Source: Tamarix chinensis
Taxonomy: Eukaryota; Streptophyta; Magnoliopsida; Caryophyllales; Tamaricaceae
NCBI GenBank assembly: GCA_030549775.1
Contig: CM060175.1
Location: forward strand, 43,775,415-43,839,414
DNA: 64,000 nucleotides
Reading direction: 5' to 3'
A model generated the notes under the pieces. The model ran no database searches. It was given only the letters and a program-made list of their open reading frames with translations, and was not told the origin of the DNA. The position numbers and the translations under genes are program-made. The first letter of the stretch is position 1. Each line of letters opens with the position of its first letter. Positions 10,531 to 23,819 of this stretch are shown here, piece after piece.

Positions 10531-11229
10531 CTCACATGAAATCCTAAATTTCCATTTTATTCTTCCACTCATGAATCATTAAAATACTTAGGTCAACTCA
10601 CATCCCTTGGTCAACTTACTTCCCATTTTCCATTTTCAACATTTTTCCCACACAATACCACTTTTATACATCCTCACATGCATGTCTTATATGGTCACAA
10701 CACATATCATCACATACCACAATATTTCATCACATATAGTACACATGCCATACAAAAAAATACTTCAACTCCACGTTATACCACATACGAAATAATTACA
10801 ATAATAAACATAGGATGCATATCCTACAAAGCATATAATGCACATCAACACACAATAGGCCTTAGTAACCCCTTATCTAAAATGACACCAGTCTTGGAGC
10901 ATGCTCCTACGTTTCCTTAGGGCTTTGATTGGTTTCACCTTTTATGAGGGAAAAGTTAAAATTAGATTCTCTTCTATCAAAAATACTATTAATTACTAAC
11001 TTATTCTAAGACTAAGCTTTTGATAAAATACTAAAACAATAATAGAAAAAATACCAAAAATAATATCAATATTAATATTAACAAGAATAATAAAAATAGT
11101 AACAATACTAATAAAAAGGGCATTACTCAAAAATATAGTGAAATAAGGGCTTCGACCCCTTACCAAAATAATACTAATAATAATATTAGTAAAATAAATA
11201 ACCAAATTTAGTAATAATAAAAATTATGA

Positions 11230-11343
<114 letters not shown>

Positions 11344-11511
11344 AACCATAATAATATTACAAAATAATAATAACCATAATGGTAATAATAGTAAGGATAA
11401 TATTCGAAGATAAAAAGAAGTAGGGTTTCTACCCTACACTGAATAATATTAAACATATTAAATAATAATAATAATAACAATAATAATAATAACAAATTCT
11501 AATGATAAAAA

Positions 11512-11528
11512 CAATGATGATGATGATG

Positions 11529-11568
<40 letters not shown>

Positions 11569-11658
11569 GACTTGATATTTATAATACTATTACTACTAAA
11601 ACTCAAATAGGCACAATAGGGTTTCAACCTTATATAAAATAATAATATAACACTTGAA

Positions 11659-11696
<38 letters not shown>

Positions 11697-11816
11697 TAAT
11701 AATAATAATAGAAAAACTAATAGTAAAGTAATTGTAATATTAATATTAATAATGAAATAATAATAATAGTAATTCAAAACAGTAATAATAAAAATAATAA
11801 TTATAATAATAAAAAC

Positions 11817-11863
<47 letters not shown>
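11512..11863. repeat. Cluster of (TGA)n and (AAT)n microsatellites (element G)
   Basis: Tracts at about 11512-11568, 11660-11691 and 11818-11863, separated by AT-rich DNA and a recurring 'AGGGTTTC/TTCAACCCT' phrase. They create long Tyr/Leu/Asn shadow frames that are not genes. Confidence 0.9.
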
Positions 11864-11864
<1 letters not shown>

Positions 11865-12929
11865 GAAACAATAAGAATAATAATATTAAAATCAAAATAA
11901 AAATATAATAGGTCTTCAACCCTCAATAGAAATAATAATCAAAACATTAATGCTAATAATAATAATAATACATAATAATAATAGAATTATTAATAATAAT
12001 TATAATAGTATTTATATTCAAATAATTGAAATAAAATAAATTATGGCTTGTAAAAATAGGGAAAAGGGTTGAGAGGGTCTTGGGTTCAACCTTAAGCTGG
12101 TGGTGATAGGCGACACCGGCGGTGGTGGTCAGAAAAAGAGAAGAAAAGGGCAAAGTTGAATGCTGGGAAAAAGATAGGGAGAATGAAGGTGGGATTTGGG
12201 ATGTTCAAGACTGCCTAGAGGGAGAGGGACATAATAAGGGTGGCGGCGCACGGCGGCGGTGGTGGCCGAATGGGGAAGAAGGAGAGAAAGAGAGGAGGAG
12301 AGGGAGGGAGAGGAAAAGAAAGGTAGGGAAAGGTAGAGGAGGGTCTGCAGCACAATTTGGGAGGTGAAAGAAGAGGCGAAAGCAGCAGAAGAGGGGGGCG
12401 GAGTGTAACACCCCAAAATTCACTACTTTTTTTTTGCGGAAGAATTTTAAATTAAAACCCATGAATTTTGGGGATGTTATTGCCACACTTAGTACCAAAC
12501 CGGTTCTCTCCGATCGTTTCAATACCAAGTGCTAAGGCTAAAGAAAATTATTAACATTAAACTCAAACCAATATTTCATAAAAGAACTAAAAAGATCATA
12601 CATAAAAGTCAGAGTGTGCGTAAAGAATCACAATCAAATAGAAATCAGAGTGCGAATTTAAAATTCTTCAAAAGGAATATTCTTACAATCGATAAAAGGT
12701 TTATTTCAAATATTTAATACGAGGTAATAAATCAAATAGGATAAATCCGATACAAGAAGAAATAATAGAAATAAATAAGATATCAAGAAGAGTGAATCCG
12801 GCCACACTACTCTCGAACTTCAAGCCAAAATATGCTCAACACTCAGCTCCAATTGATGTCTCACCCACCTGCACAAAGTTAGAAGGACATACTACTCATG
12901 GGAATGAGCAGCACCCATGAAATGGGTGA

Positions 12930-12948
12930 TCAGTACGCTACATACTGA
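12930..12948. repeat. LTR hairpin (element H)
   Basis: TCAGTACGCTACATACTGA: same arms as the G copy with one mismatch (CGTACTGA to CATACTGA). It starts 526 bp from the terminus. Confidence 0.85.
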
Positions 12949-13159
12949 GTAAGGTAACCGAGCACTAAGGCCAACACATAAGCACATAAAATCATGCATA
13001 AGAATAAAAGAACATAAGGACCATCATCATATCATAATATCGACCAATCATTCGGGTACATACATAAAGGCCCAATTAGTCCAGATTAATTATTTAATTA
13101 ATCCTTTATCAGAAATCGATATACACCATGCCTTTTATCAAATCCATGTAAGTACAGGA

Positions 13160-13510
13160 ACACCCCACTATTATTGCCGGTGGGCCGGTCACTTGCGGGA
13201 CAAAGTCCACACCACTATTATTCGCTAGTGGATCAGTCACTTGGGGGACAATAGTCCACACCACTATTCCTGACCGGTGGATCGGTTTGGTTCCTGCCCA
13301 CATGGTGTTCCAATGTAAGTAATTAGTATCTTTTAAGTATCTTGGCAAACTCTGGTTTATATTTATTGAGCTCGAGTAACCCCAATATTATTGCCGGTGG
13401 GCCGGTCACTTGCGGGACAAAGTCCACACCACTATTATTACCGGTGGACTAGTTACACATAGGACATCATGTCCTAACCACTATTTCTGACCGGTGGATC
13501 GATCTGGACC
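13160..13510. repeat. CCGGTGG module cluster (element H)
   Basis: Six boxes near 13166, 13210, 13260, 13380, 13426 and 13478, more than the four in G, so copy number varies within one family. Some boxes have decayed (CGCTAGTGGATC). Confidence 0.8.
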
Positions 13511-14179
13511 TGACTCAACATCTTCCACTTTACGTGATTAATGTTTTAAGTATCTTATTCAAAAGCTTTCATCCTGGACATGCATGAATCATCACACATC
13601 ACAAATCATAAATTCTACCATCATAATTACACTTTAATCACCAATTACACATGATACAACAAAAACCCTAAGCAGCCACACCAAACCCTAATTAACCACA
13701 ACAAACCATAGTTAACCACTCCAAACCCTATTTAACCATAACAACCATAATTAGCCATGCCAAACCTTAGTTAGCCACAACAAACCACAATTAGCCACTC
13801 TAAACCCTAGCTACATCTCCTACGTACCCAGATAATGCTCCACGTACTATTTTCCATCCAAAGTGTTTAACCACCCAAACAATGCTTACATTACCTTCCT
13901 TACATCCCAAATTCATACGTAAATTTTGCTCCCATGCATACTTTACACATCTCATGCGACCATTCGAACTTTTCATGCAAACCCTAAATTCCATGCAATC
14001 ATTAACTCCCGTGCAAAACCCTAACTCCACCATGCAACCCTAATACCACCACACCACCATTAATACCACCATGCAAACCCTAATACCACCATGCAAAACC
14101 TAAGGTTCCGTCATATAATACCCTAAATTCAATCCACACAAAACCAAAGATTCATCCATACCACACCCTAGAATGGATC

Positions 14180-14470
14180 CTCTCATACAAAACCATCGAT
14201 TAGATTCTTCCATATAAAACCATAAATCAGATTCTCCCAAATAGAACCATACATTATATTCTCCCACACAAAACCATAAACTAGATTCTCCCAAATAGAA
14301 CCATAAATTATATTCTCCCACACCAAACCATAAATTAGATTCTCCTATATAAAACCATAAATTATATTCTCCCATGTAACACCATAAATTGGATTCTCCC
14401 ATACAAAACCATAAATTAGTTTTCCCCATATAAAACCATAAATTATATTCTCCCACACAAAACCGTAAAA
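14180..14470. repeat. 27-bp minisatellite (element H)
   Basis: About ten units of ATTAGATTCTCCCATATAAAA followed by CCATAA. A 118-codon minus-strand frame here reads as a 9-residue repeat (MGEYNLWFY and variants), an accident of a period divisible by three. Confidence 0.85.
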
Positions 14471-15164
14471 ATCATTAATCAGATTCTCCTACATGAAACC
14501 CTAAAATTCTCCATTTTATCCTTCCACTCATGAATTATTAAAATAATTAGGTCAACTCACCTCCCTTAGTCCACCTCTTTCCCCATCCTCCTTTTTCATC
14601 CTTTCTCCCACACAAACCACATCAACACCCTCACATGCATGTCTTACAAGGTCACAACACATATCATCACATATACATCATAAACATGCCATATAACAAC
14701 ACAAGAACATACTTGAACTCCACATCATACCATATACGAAATAATTACATTAATAACATAGGATGCATAACATACAAGACATTCAATGCACATTAACACA
14801 TAAAAGGCCTTAGTAACACCCTTACCTGAAACGACACCGATCTTGGAGCACGCTCCTACGCCTCCTTAGGATTTTGACCAAATAATAACATACTACTAAA
14901 AATAACATTAACAAAATTCTAACTTTGCCAAAGATATAGAAATAATAGAAATATTATAAAAGTTGATAATCTAGGGTTAAAGACTTTACCCTAATAATAA
15001 TAATGATACTAAAAATAATATCAATGAGAATATAAGTAAGAATAATAATAGTAACAATAATAATAACAAAAAGGATATTATTCAAAAACAAGGTAAAATA
15101 AAGGCTTCAAACCCTTTACCAAAATAATACTAATAATAATATTAGTAAAATAAATAATCAAATT

Positions 15165-15265
<101 letters not shown>

Positions 15266-15502
15266 GAAACACTAATGGTAAAATAGTTCTAATATTAATA
15301 ATGGAATAATAATAGTAGTAATTCAAAATAGTAAAAATAAAAATAATTATAATTATAATAATAATAACATATTAATATTAATAATAGTAATAATAGAAAT
15401 AATAAGAAGAATAATAATAAAATCAAATTAAAAATACAATAGGGCTTCAGCCCTCGACATAAATAATAATAAAAATATTAATACTACTACTAATAATAAT
15501 AT

Positions 15503-15506
<4 letters not shown>

Positions 15507-15561
<55 letters not shown>
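15507..15561. repeat. (AAT)n microsatellite
   Basis: About 18 AAT triplets inside element H. Confidence 0.95.
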
Positions 15562-15562
<1 letters not shown>

Positions 15563-17695
15563 GTATTTATATCCAAATAAATGAAATAAATTAAATTAAG
15601 GCTTATAAAAATAGGGAGAATGGTTGATAGGATCTATAGTTCAACCTTAGGCTGGTGGGGATGGGCAGCACCTGCGGTGGTGCACGGCGGCGGCGGCAGT
15701 CGGAAAAAGAGAAGAAAAGAGGAAAAGTTGCATGCTGGGAAAAAGCTAAGGAGAATTAAGGTGGGAGTTAGGGTGTTTAGGGTTTCCCAAAAGGAGGGGG
15801 ACAGAATGGAGGTGGTGACGCAGCCAAAGGTGGCCAAATGGGAGAGAAGAAGAAAGAGAGAGGAGGAGAGGGAGAAAGAGGAAAAGAAAGGTAGGGGAAG
15901 ATAGAGGGTGGTCTGAAGAATAATTTGGGAGGTGAAATAAGCGGCGGAAGGGGTGGCTAAAGGTGGTTCGAAGGGCGGCGGAGACAGAAAATAAGGTTGA
16001 TCGGGAAGGCTACTTCGCACAGCCGGGGTGGCTTGTGCAGGAAGAATCGAGGGATATGGGACATTTGGTTAGCTAGAGGGCGGTGCAAGGAAGAGTTTAG
16101 TAGGTGGAGTGGGTGGTGGCTTTGGCCGAAGACGGTAGGGCTAGTGTCTAAAGTGGCGGCGACGAAAAGGATCATTTTTTGAGTAGAAATTAAAAGCTCG
16201 ACACAGGGCTATTATGGGGTGTATTTATAGAGTGTAAATGAGAGTTTATGGTCTGTGGATTGGTTAGAGAGTTGGGAAAGCAGGGTTAGGATTTCTAGCG
16301 GCGTTATTTGGCCGGTGGCAGCAATTTTCGGGGGATGGGGGTTGACTGGCTGGGAGAGGGAGAAATGTGCAAAGAGAGGAGGAGTTAGCCGGGAGAAAAT
16401 GTCAAAGAGTCAGCAGGATAGAGAGAGGGTCGAAACGGCCGGTCAACGGCGGCGAAAAACCAGATCACAGGGGTGGTGGGAATGGTGCAGGTGCTCGACG
16501 ACATTGACGGGGAAGAAGGGAGAAGAAGATGGGGGTGCTCGACCGAGCAACTGGGAAAAGAAAAGAAAGAAAAAGAAGGACTAGGCCAGTTGGCGTAGGC
16601 TAAGGTTTAAGTTTAAATGGAATGCGGAGTTTCGGTGGAAAAAATAAATGAAGTGCAGCGTTTCGGAGTCAGGCCAAAGAAAAGAATGAAAAAGAAGGAG
16701 ATGAGCCGCGGGAAAAGAAAAGGAGGACGGGCCGCTGGGCTGGGCTGCATCATAGAAGGAACAAGGAAGAAGGGAAAGGACTGGGCCCCTGGGTTGGCCC
16801 CGTTCGACGAGAGAAAAAGAAAAAAGAAAGAAAAAGGAAGAAGAAAAAGGATAAAGGGAAAAAGGAAAAGAAAAATAATTAGGTTGGATATTTAAATTAA
16901 TTACAATATTTGGGATATTTAAACATAATAATATTTAAATAAAATAATATTTAAATCCCTTTTTTAAGTTAAATTAGTATTTTTAAAAGATTTTCCATAA
17001 ATTCCATTTTAATTAGCAAAACACCCTTATTTTCTCCAATTAAATTATTTATAAATTTATTATTAATTTGAAACTATTTTCTCCTTTTTTTTAAATAAAA
17101 TAATTTATTTAATTAATTTTCAAAATAAAATCCTTAATTAGCTAAAATACCAAAATTTCTCCAAATTAAAATACTTGTAAATTCCTTCTTAATTTGCCCT
17201 AACTAATTCCCTTTTATTTTAATAAAAATAATTTAATTAATTAATTTTCATAATAAAACCTCATTTAAATATAATATTTAAAATTAGAAATTTTTGGGGC
17301 ATTTCACGGACGTCGACGCAAAGGGTGGCAGAGACAGAAAATAGGTTGGTCGAGGGGGCTACTTCACACAGCCGGGGTAGCTTGTGTAGGAAGAATTGAG
17401 GGATATGGGACATTTGGTTAGCTAGATGGCGGTGTAAGGAAGAGTTTGGTGGCTAGAGATGGTGGAGAAGTTGGTCGGAGGCAGCAGACGAGGCATTTAA
17501 AGGGGCAGCGGTAGTAAGGTCGGGAAATTATGGGTAGGATTCAAAGGCTCGACATAGGGTTGTGTAAGGGGGTATTTATAGGGTTTAAATGATAGGGTGA
17601 GGTCTAAGGGACGACGAGGGAATAGGGAAAGTTGGTTCAAGCTCACCAGTGGCGAGGTTGGCCGGCAGAAATCAAAACGGGCCAAGGGTTGTTCG

Positions 17696-17698
<3 letters not shown>

Positions 17699-17733
<35 letters not shown>
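17699..17733. repeat. (GA)n microsatellite
   Basis: About 17 GA dinucleotides in the GA-rich zone of element G, near its minus-strand start. Confidence 0.95.
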
Positions 17734-17736
<3 letters not shown>

Positions 17737-18634
17737 CGTGCGATAAGAGGGAGAGTTGGATTGGTCTATGTGGTTGCCAAATTAAGGAGAAGAGAGAGGA
17801 AGAAAAACGGTCGGTCAAAAGGGCGTAACTGACGGCGAAAAACCAGGGACGGGCGGTGCAGGTCGGCGGTGGGAATGGCAGGTGCGAGGGGCTGGGGGAG
17901 AGGAAGGGGGGCTAGACCGGCAGTCCATAAGAAAAAGAAAGAAAGGAAAAGGGGAAAGAAATGGCCGGGCGACGCTGCATATTTTTTTTTATCAAAACGC
18001 AACGTTCCGGGGGGAAAAGAGGGAAACACGACGCAACAAGGGAGAAGGAAGGAGGTCAGTTGCGCGGGCTAGGCCGACCAAAGAAAAGGAAGGAGGGAGG
18101 GGGACTAGGCCGTTGGGTTGGCCCAGTTCGGGGAGGAGAAAAAGAAGAAGAAAGAAAAAGAAAGAAAAAGGAAGAAAGGAAAGGAAAAAGGGAAAAAGAA
18201 AAATAGGAGGGTTGGGTTAATTAAATTAATTGGGATATTTGGGATATTTAAAAATATTTATATTTAAATAAAATAATATTTAAATCTCTTTTTAAGCTAA
18301 TTTAAGATTTTTAAAAGGTTTTCTATAAATTCCATTTTAATAAGCAAAACAACCTAATTTTCTCCAATTAAGTTATCTATAAAATTAATATTAATTTGAA
18401 ACTATTTTCTCCTTCTTATTTTAAATAAAATAATTTATTTAATAAATTTCCAAAATAAAATCTTTAATTAGCTAAAATGCCAAAACTTTTCTAAAAAAAT
18501 ATTTATTATTTTCTTCTTAAATAGCCCTAGTTAATTTCCTTTTATTTAAATAAAAATAATTTATTTAATTACTTTTCATAATAAAAACTCATTTAAATTT
18601 AATTTTTAAAATTAGAAATTTTAAGGGCATTTCA

Positions 18635-19700
18635 AAACTCGACATAAATGGGCCTATTAATCCATCGGCATTACAAGAACCTAAGTTGCACCTCATTTAC
18701 TCCATATTTCCATCGAAATTGTTATGAGTCAGCCACCAATGATACAGAAATTTTGGTGAGAGAGATATTTAATATTACATTTCCTTAGAGAACACCTCTC
18801 TAGGAGCTATTAGTATGACAACATAAGGGCTTCCCAAAGAGCTCTACCAAAAGGGGAAAATATAGTTGAGAGTACACAGAACAATAATATTGATGTTTTT
18901 TGAGATCAACACAAGGTCGGGCCAAGGGTCGAGGTCAAGGACAGCAATCAGCCTTCATATCATCGAGCCAAGTACAATTTCCATATATGAGTCAAATGAA
19001 TTGACATATAGTTCCATATATTATTAGCTAGTATAAGATGTCAGGAGATGAAAATTGTGGTTTTAGAGCATCTCCATGTATTATACTAGGAGAGTAAGAA
19101 CTATGGATTCAGATTTGTATTGACTTATAGCACGAGATACCGGATAGACGACATTTGTATGAGAATATATTTGTTTGTGACATTATTGATTAGGTTCTCA
19201 ATACTATTTTCCACTGGGAAGGGCCAACTTCAATGGTACCGTGGTTGGAAATGCTAGATATTAGTCATGTCATTGTAACCAGTTACTGTGTGTTGTTTGC
19301 ATATTATTCATTGAATGTGTGCAGTTCATTCCTAACTTTAGTTGTACAACATGGAATTCAAGCTCTTAAAAATAAATTAACTATATACTTTTTGTAAGAC
19401 ATGAGTCAATACATATTGGTAAGTCGGTATTTTATGACTTTTTTCCATATTAATATTAAATCAATATTAGTTCTTATATATTTGTGTTTGACAGGTATAT
19501 CTTTTGGACAATTTTCCACTCCCATCACTACACGCAAATTGAAGCAAATAATGTAATATCAGTGTTTTAAAATTTAATATACTATAGTCTTCAAGATTTC
19601 AACAATGGTGCTCATCAGTACATGATGACATACAAGAGTCACATCCTCTATCTTAGAACTCAAATTTTATCTAGAATTATTGTAATTATTTCTTAGTTTA
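18635..19700 (+). pseudogene. MULE gene copy 2, C-terminal part with OTU-type cysteine protease domain
   Basis: Resumes the MULE gene after solo LTR G. Broken frames around 18780-18960 give a charged tail. At 19038 a frame reads MSGDENCGF, matching the OTU protease start in which Asp and Cys (codons 19047-19049 and 19056-19058) are catalytic; the usual D-G-N-C is D-E-N-C here. Farther on, YYFPLGRANF then PWLEMLDISHVIVTSYCV (~19240-19300) matches the W-x-x-MP-x-MGHxIA region of transposon OTU domains. A probable intron (GTAAGTCGGT at ~19420 to TTTGACAG at ~19495) precedes VYLLDNFPLPSLH, like the closing PLPP segment. OTU enzymes cleave ubiquitin chains. Frameshifts and stops show it is dead. 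Confidence 0.65.
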
Positions 19701-19793
19701 TTTTTATCTAACCTTTGAAACATATAAATTTTATGATTTTAACAAACATATTTTAATCAAAGTACATAACCATATAATAATTAATCAATCTCA

Positions 19794-19883
19794 TTACAAA
19801 TGCTTAAGTCCACTCATATGCCCATGCCCATGAACAGGTAGAGTAACTCCTAAATCATGTACAAGATTTTTAATACATGTAAC
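19794..19883 (-). pseudogene. PMD copy 2, fragment 1 (C-terminal tail)
   Basis: On the minus strand, homologous to 689-760 of PMD copy 1. Both encode a tail like V-T-C-I-x-x-L-V-x-D-L-G-V-T-x-P ending at TAA (19794-19796 here). Element A starts right after it at 19884. The flanking pentamer GTAAC (19879-19883) is the left target duplication. Confidence 0.8.
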
Positions 19884-21299
19884 TGTAATACCCCATATTT
19901 TTATAAATGAATGAATGAGAATTTTCCAAATTTTGTGCCTTAATTTTTATTTAATGTTATTATTTGGTTTTGGGGCAAATTTTGATTTGAAATCATGTTA
20001 AAAAATAAAATATATTGAGTTTTATAGGTAAACTAATCGATTGGTTCCATGAATCGATCTACTGGTTTGTTTTTTTTAGCAAATTTGGTTTTCTCAAATA
20101 AAATGATCCATTAGTTGGGGGAAATCATTCGATTGGTGGTAGAATAGTCGACTGGTAGACCCAAACCCATTGACAAGTGTGTCGAGCTAGCCATATTTTT
20201 CAAGCCTGATTTTCTGAAAAATCCTTTATACTGAAATAAAACCTTAACAACCCATGCCAATTTATCCTTAAGAGATTCCTAACTATTTTCTTGATACATT
20301 TAACCTAAAATTTTACCTTTAATTGATCTAGAGGTTAATTGGACAATTGAAGGGGAGAGATGACCTCATCATTGTCTTCTTCCTCCTTTCTCCTCTACAC
20401 AATTTTGAGATCAATGATACAATATCAGGCACGACTCTAAGCAACTAGAAGATTCTTTCCACGATGACCTTCCATTACTCCACTCATATATGTTAATTAT
20501 GGCTAAATTAACATACATTGTCAAGAGATACCATTTGAGTTCTAGAGAATAGGTCGGCAAATCCTGGATAAAATCCATCTATTTTGACTAAATTCAAATG
20601 CTGAATTGTAGGGTTTTGAGGTGGTTCCTGAACCCTCAGTATTTCCCTTCAATTAGTTGGTTATAAAGAGCCCCAATCATCCCTTAGATGCACCTTTCTT
20701 TCAGCCACCAAATTCTATAACTCTTGTATTCACTTTCTTCTGTCTACATGTTAAGCCTTACCAATCTATTTTCTCACACTATTTTGATCTTGTCTTTAAC
20801 TCTCTCTTGTTTCAATTGTTAAGCAAGAAGAGTTAGATTTCGAGAAAAGGTTGACTGGTGTAATAGAGCTTTTCTATGTTTTTACCTCAAGTGGTATATT
20901 CTTCTTTCTTTTGGTTTTCAAATTTAAAATTTTAATAAGGTTTTAGTGTAATATTTGAGTTTAAGATTTTGGTTTTAAGGTTTTCAAAGTTGAGATTTTC
21001 CCCTAGTTGGAATTTAGCTTCTAACATATTTTGTAAGTATTCCTACATGTTAGGTGTTACCTTTAATTGAGTTATGCAAGTTAACATGAATGAATACAAC
21101 CGGTATAAGTGATTTTGATGATTAGATGACGTAACTTGAGTAGAAAGCATGAAATTTGGAGAAAATGGGTTATGATGATTCCATGTTGAGAAAACTTGTT
21201 AATATAGTTAAAAATATGTTACACTACATTGATATATGCTTTAATATAGTTAAGGATGATTTATATGTAAGAGTCTACATGAAAGTTATGATTTGGTGT

Positions 21300-21560
21300 T
21301 GTACTAGGTTAAAGTGATCGATTGGTTCATAGAACTATCACTTGGTTGACCCAACCTATCGATTGGTAAGCCTAAAGGGACCTTAATCTTACTCTCTCCT
21401 TAAGCACATCGACTGGTTTGTTAGAAACGATGAACAAGTTTATGAACAATCAACTGGTTTACCTAAACCAATCGATCAATTAGAGGAAAATATGGTCTAG
21501 TTGAGTTAAACCAATCGATTGGTTGACCCAAATCGATCCACTAGTTGGGTCAGACCAATT
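21300..21560. repeat. Recurrent (C)CAATCGATTGG palindromic box cluster in A's LTR
   Basis: The box ATCGATTGGTTGACCCAA and variants (AATCGACTGGTT, ATCGATCCACTAGTT) recur about eight times, more sparsely at 20030-20170, and again in the 3' LTR at 45240-45370 and 46520-46810. The best copy, AACCAATCGATTGGTT at 21509-21524, is a perfect 16-bp palindrome. Confidence 0.75.
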
Positions 21561-22098
21561 AAATAGTTCTACTAGTTTGCATGATTTATTTCTTTTCAGT
21601 TTAGTTATGCTTCAAACAAATGTTTGGGACTATAATATAATTATTAATGGGATAAATTACATATTTTATCATAAATTACATATTTTATCATAAATTATTA
21701 CCCTAATGAAATGATCAAAATGGATCATTATTTATGGTATACTCAATGAGTAATATAAAGGCTAAAAGGGTAATTCACTTATGATAAGCGATAATATTGA
21801 GAAAAGAGTAATGAAACTCAATATGAGCTTGAATTAAATAATATGGTGGATACTAATAATATTGGCCAAGGACAAATGAAAACCCACATGTTTGGGAAAA
21901 ATGGGAACGTGAGTCAAGAAGTACTCGGCTTGTCTCTCCACTTGAGCCCCGAGCTCCTCCCATGGAGCTTGTGCTCAAGAATTGACTTCCTTGCTCTTTC
22001 GAGTACTGTGCTTGAGCTCAATTCCTGTTCTTCTTCTTCTCCTCCCTTCACTTTCTCACTATTTATTTATTCTTCAGCTGACTTGATGTGTATGAACT

Positions 22099-22677
22099 AT
22101 GGGGAACAAGAAAAAACTCCCCCGATGTCGTGTGATAGGGAAAACCCCTGTATGTGCTCCTCCTAGCCCTAAGAAGGATGCTAGCTCAAGTGAATCTTTC
22201 CCTGAAGCTTCGAGCCATGCCATTTCAAGCAAATACTCTTTAGATGACTCCCCAACTGTGGTCTCCAAAGACTGCAGTCGTGCCCTAATGGATAAAGAAA
22301 AAGGAGTTCAGTCCTTGGCCTCAGCTGAGACAATGGAGGGTATTCCAGTCCCAATTTTGCAGAAACAACTTGAGCCATGTACCCAATTTGATGCAAGTAA
22401 GTCATGTTCAAAGAAGTTCACTAGAGTGGGAACCCAGGACACTCTGCACTCACATGAACAGACACAGAAACTGAGTGATCATGAGCCAATCTCTTCGATG
22501 CCTGCTCTCTTATCTGATTCTGAAGCTAAACTGGATGGGGAAGGTAGCACACTACCTGCAAACCAAGAAAAACACAATGGTGAGCACACAGAAACGCATC
22601 AAAGTCAGGAAAATGCTCCACAGGTACCTCCCCCAACCACAAATCTTTTGCTAAACTGTTCCCTAGTATTTCTGTGA
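22099..22677 (+). pseudogene. LINE ORF1, N-terminal portion
   Basis: The ATG at 22099 begins MGNKKKLPRCRVIGK, a basic start, followed by a long Ser/Glu/Gln-rich low-complexity stretch. A single-base frameshift near 22640 separates it from the next part: just beyond, the alternative frame reads AKLFPSISVKK and joins the DUF4283 segment. ORF1 proteins of plant L1s are RNA-binding chaperones of the retrotransposition particle. Confidence 0.7.
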
Positions 22678-23819
22678 AGAAATGTGATTATGTGCCCCCA
22701 AAGGGTGATTCTGTGTGTGTATCAAGGAAAAACATCCACCCTGTGGATGAATCTTGGGGGGCCTGTCTGTTGGGGTGCTTTGTTGGGGTGCAGCCTGATA
22801 GGTACCATATGGGAATTGCAAAGCATGTCATCAAGCAGCCCTTTAGATACATTAGGCATAGCTCTGGATGGGTTGTTCTGAAGTTTGAAGATCAATTTGA
22901 CAGAAGTCGAGCCTTAGCAGGGGGTCCTTACATTATCAAAGGTAAGGCTTTTGTGTTGAAGGAGATCCCTAGTCTCTTTTCCTTTGTGAGAGAAGAGATT
23001 ACAAAAGTCCCAGTATGGGTCAGATTGGTTAACCTCCCTATGGATCTATGGAACTGTGGAGCAATCAGTGAAATTGCTTCCTTTATAGGTAAGCCAATTT
23101 TGATTGATGACTTTACTTATGAAAAGTCAAATATTAAGTATGGCAGAGTATTGGTTGAAATTGATCTCAAAGGAAAACTTCCCTCATCCATTAAGGTCAA
23201 AACTAATGATGATGAATATACCCAGACTATAGAATATGAAGATTTACCCCTGGTCTGTGGTTGCTGTGGAGCTTTGGGACATCTAGAGAAGATTTGTCAC
23301 TTGAATCAGAAGAGCAAAAGGGAGAATATTGTCAACCATGTATTGAAATCTTTCCATCCCCCTCCCTCTGAGGAACCTATGCAGGTCAAGGAAAAAGCTA
23401 CTGAAACTAAAGACAGAATAGACCAAAAGGGTAAGCACACCAATCTCACCCCTGCTGAGTATGAGGCTGAATTAGAAGAGAAAAATTGTGGTCAAGAGGA
23501 CCAGGGAGAGGAGGTTCTTGCTCCTATCCCCTCTTTGGATGTTGTGCCTGACTCCCAAGTGGAAGACCAGAGACAGAATAAAGGGAAAAATCCCTTACTG
23601 AGTTTTGAGACCTCCTTGACTCCCTCTGCCCCCTTGTCAAGCAGAGAATTAAAAGAAAGGGGGATAATGCAGAAACACAGGAAATGCAAGACCAAGTGGA
23701 AGTGTCTGGATGGGAACAGGTGGTGTCCAAGGCTGCTAAAAGAACGAAAAGAAGTGCAACCAGGCAGATACTGTCAAAACCTGAAAAGGTTTCATGAATA
23801 TGCTCATATGGAATATTAG
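22650..23819 (+). pseudogene. LINE ORF1, DUF4283 and zinc-knuckle portion
   Basis: Frame-continuous from about 22650 to the stop at 23817-23819. The DUF4283 domain includes GIAKHVIKQPFRYI, GWVVLKFED and YIIKGKAFVLKEI, followed by VPVWVRLVNLPMDLW. A zf-CCHC_4-type knuckle follows: C-x-C-C-G-A-L-G-H-x-x-x-x-C (LVCGCCGALGHLEKIC). The rest is acidic and charged. The last ~10 codons overlap the ORF2 start in another frame, so the native C-terminus may be altered. Confidence 0.8.

Noticed and set aside
14100..14456. 118-codon repeat protein (MGEYNLWFY)
   Set aside because: The 27-bp minisatellite has a period divisible by three, so an open frame arises by chance; the G copy of the same array is not open.
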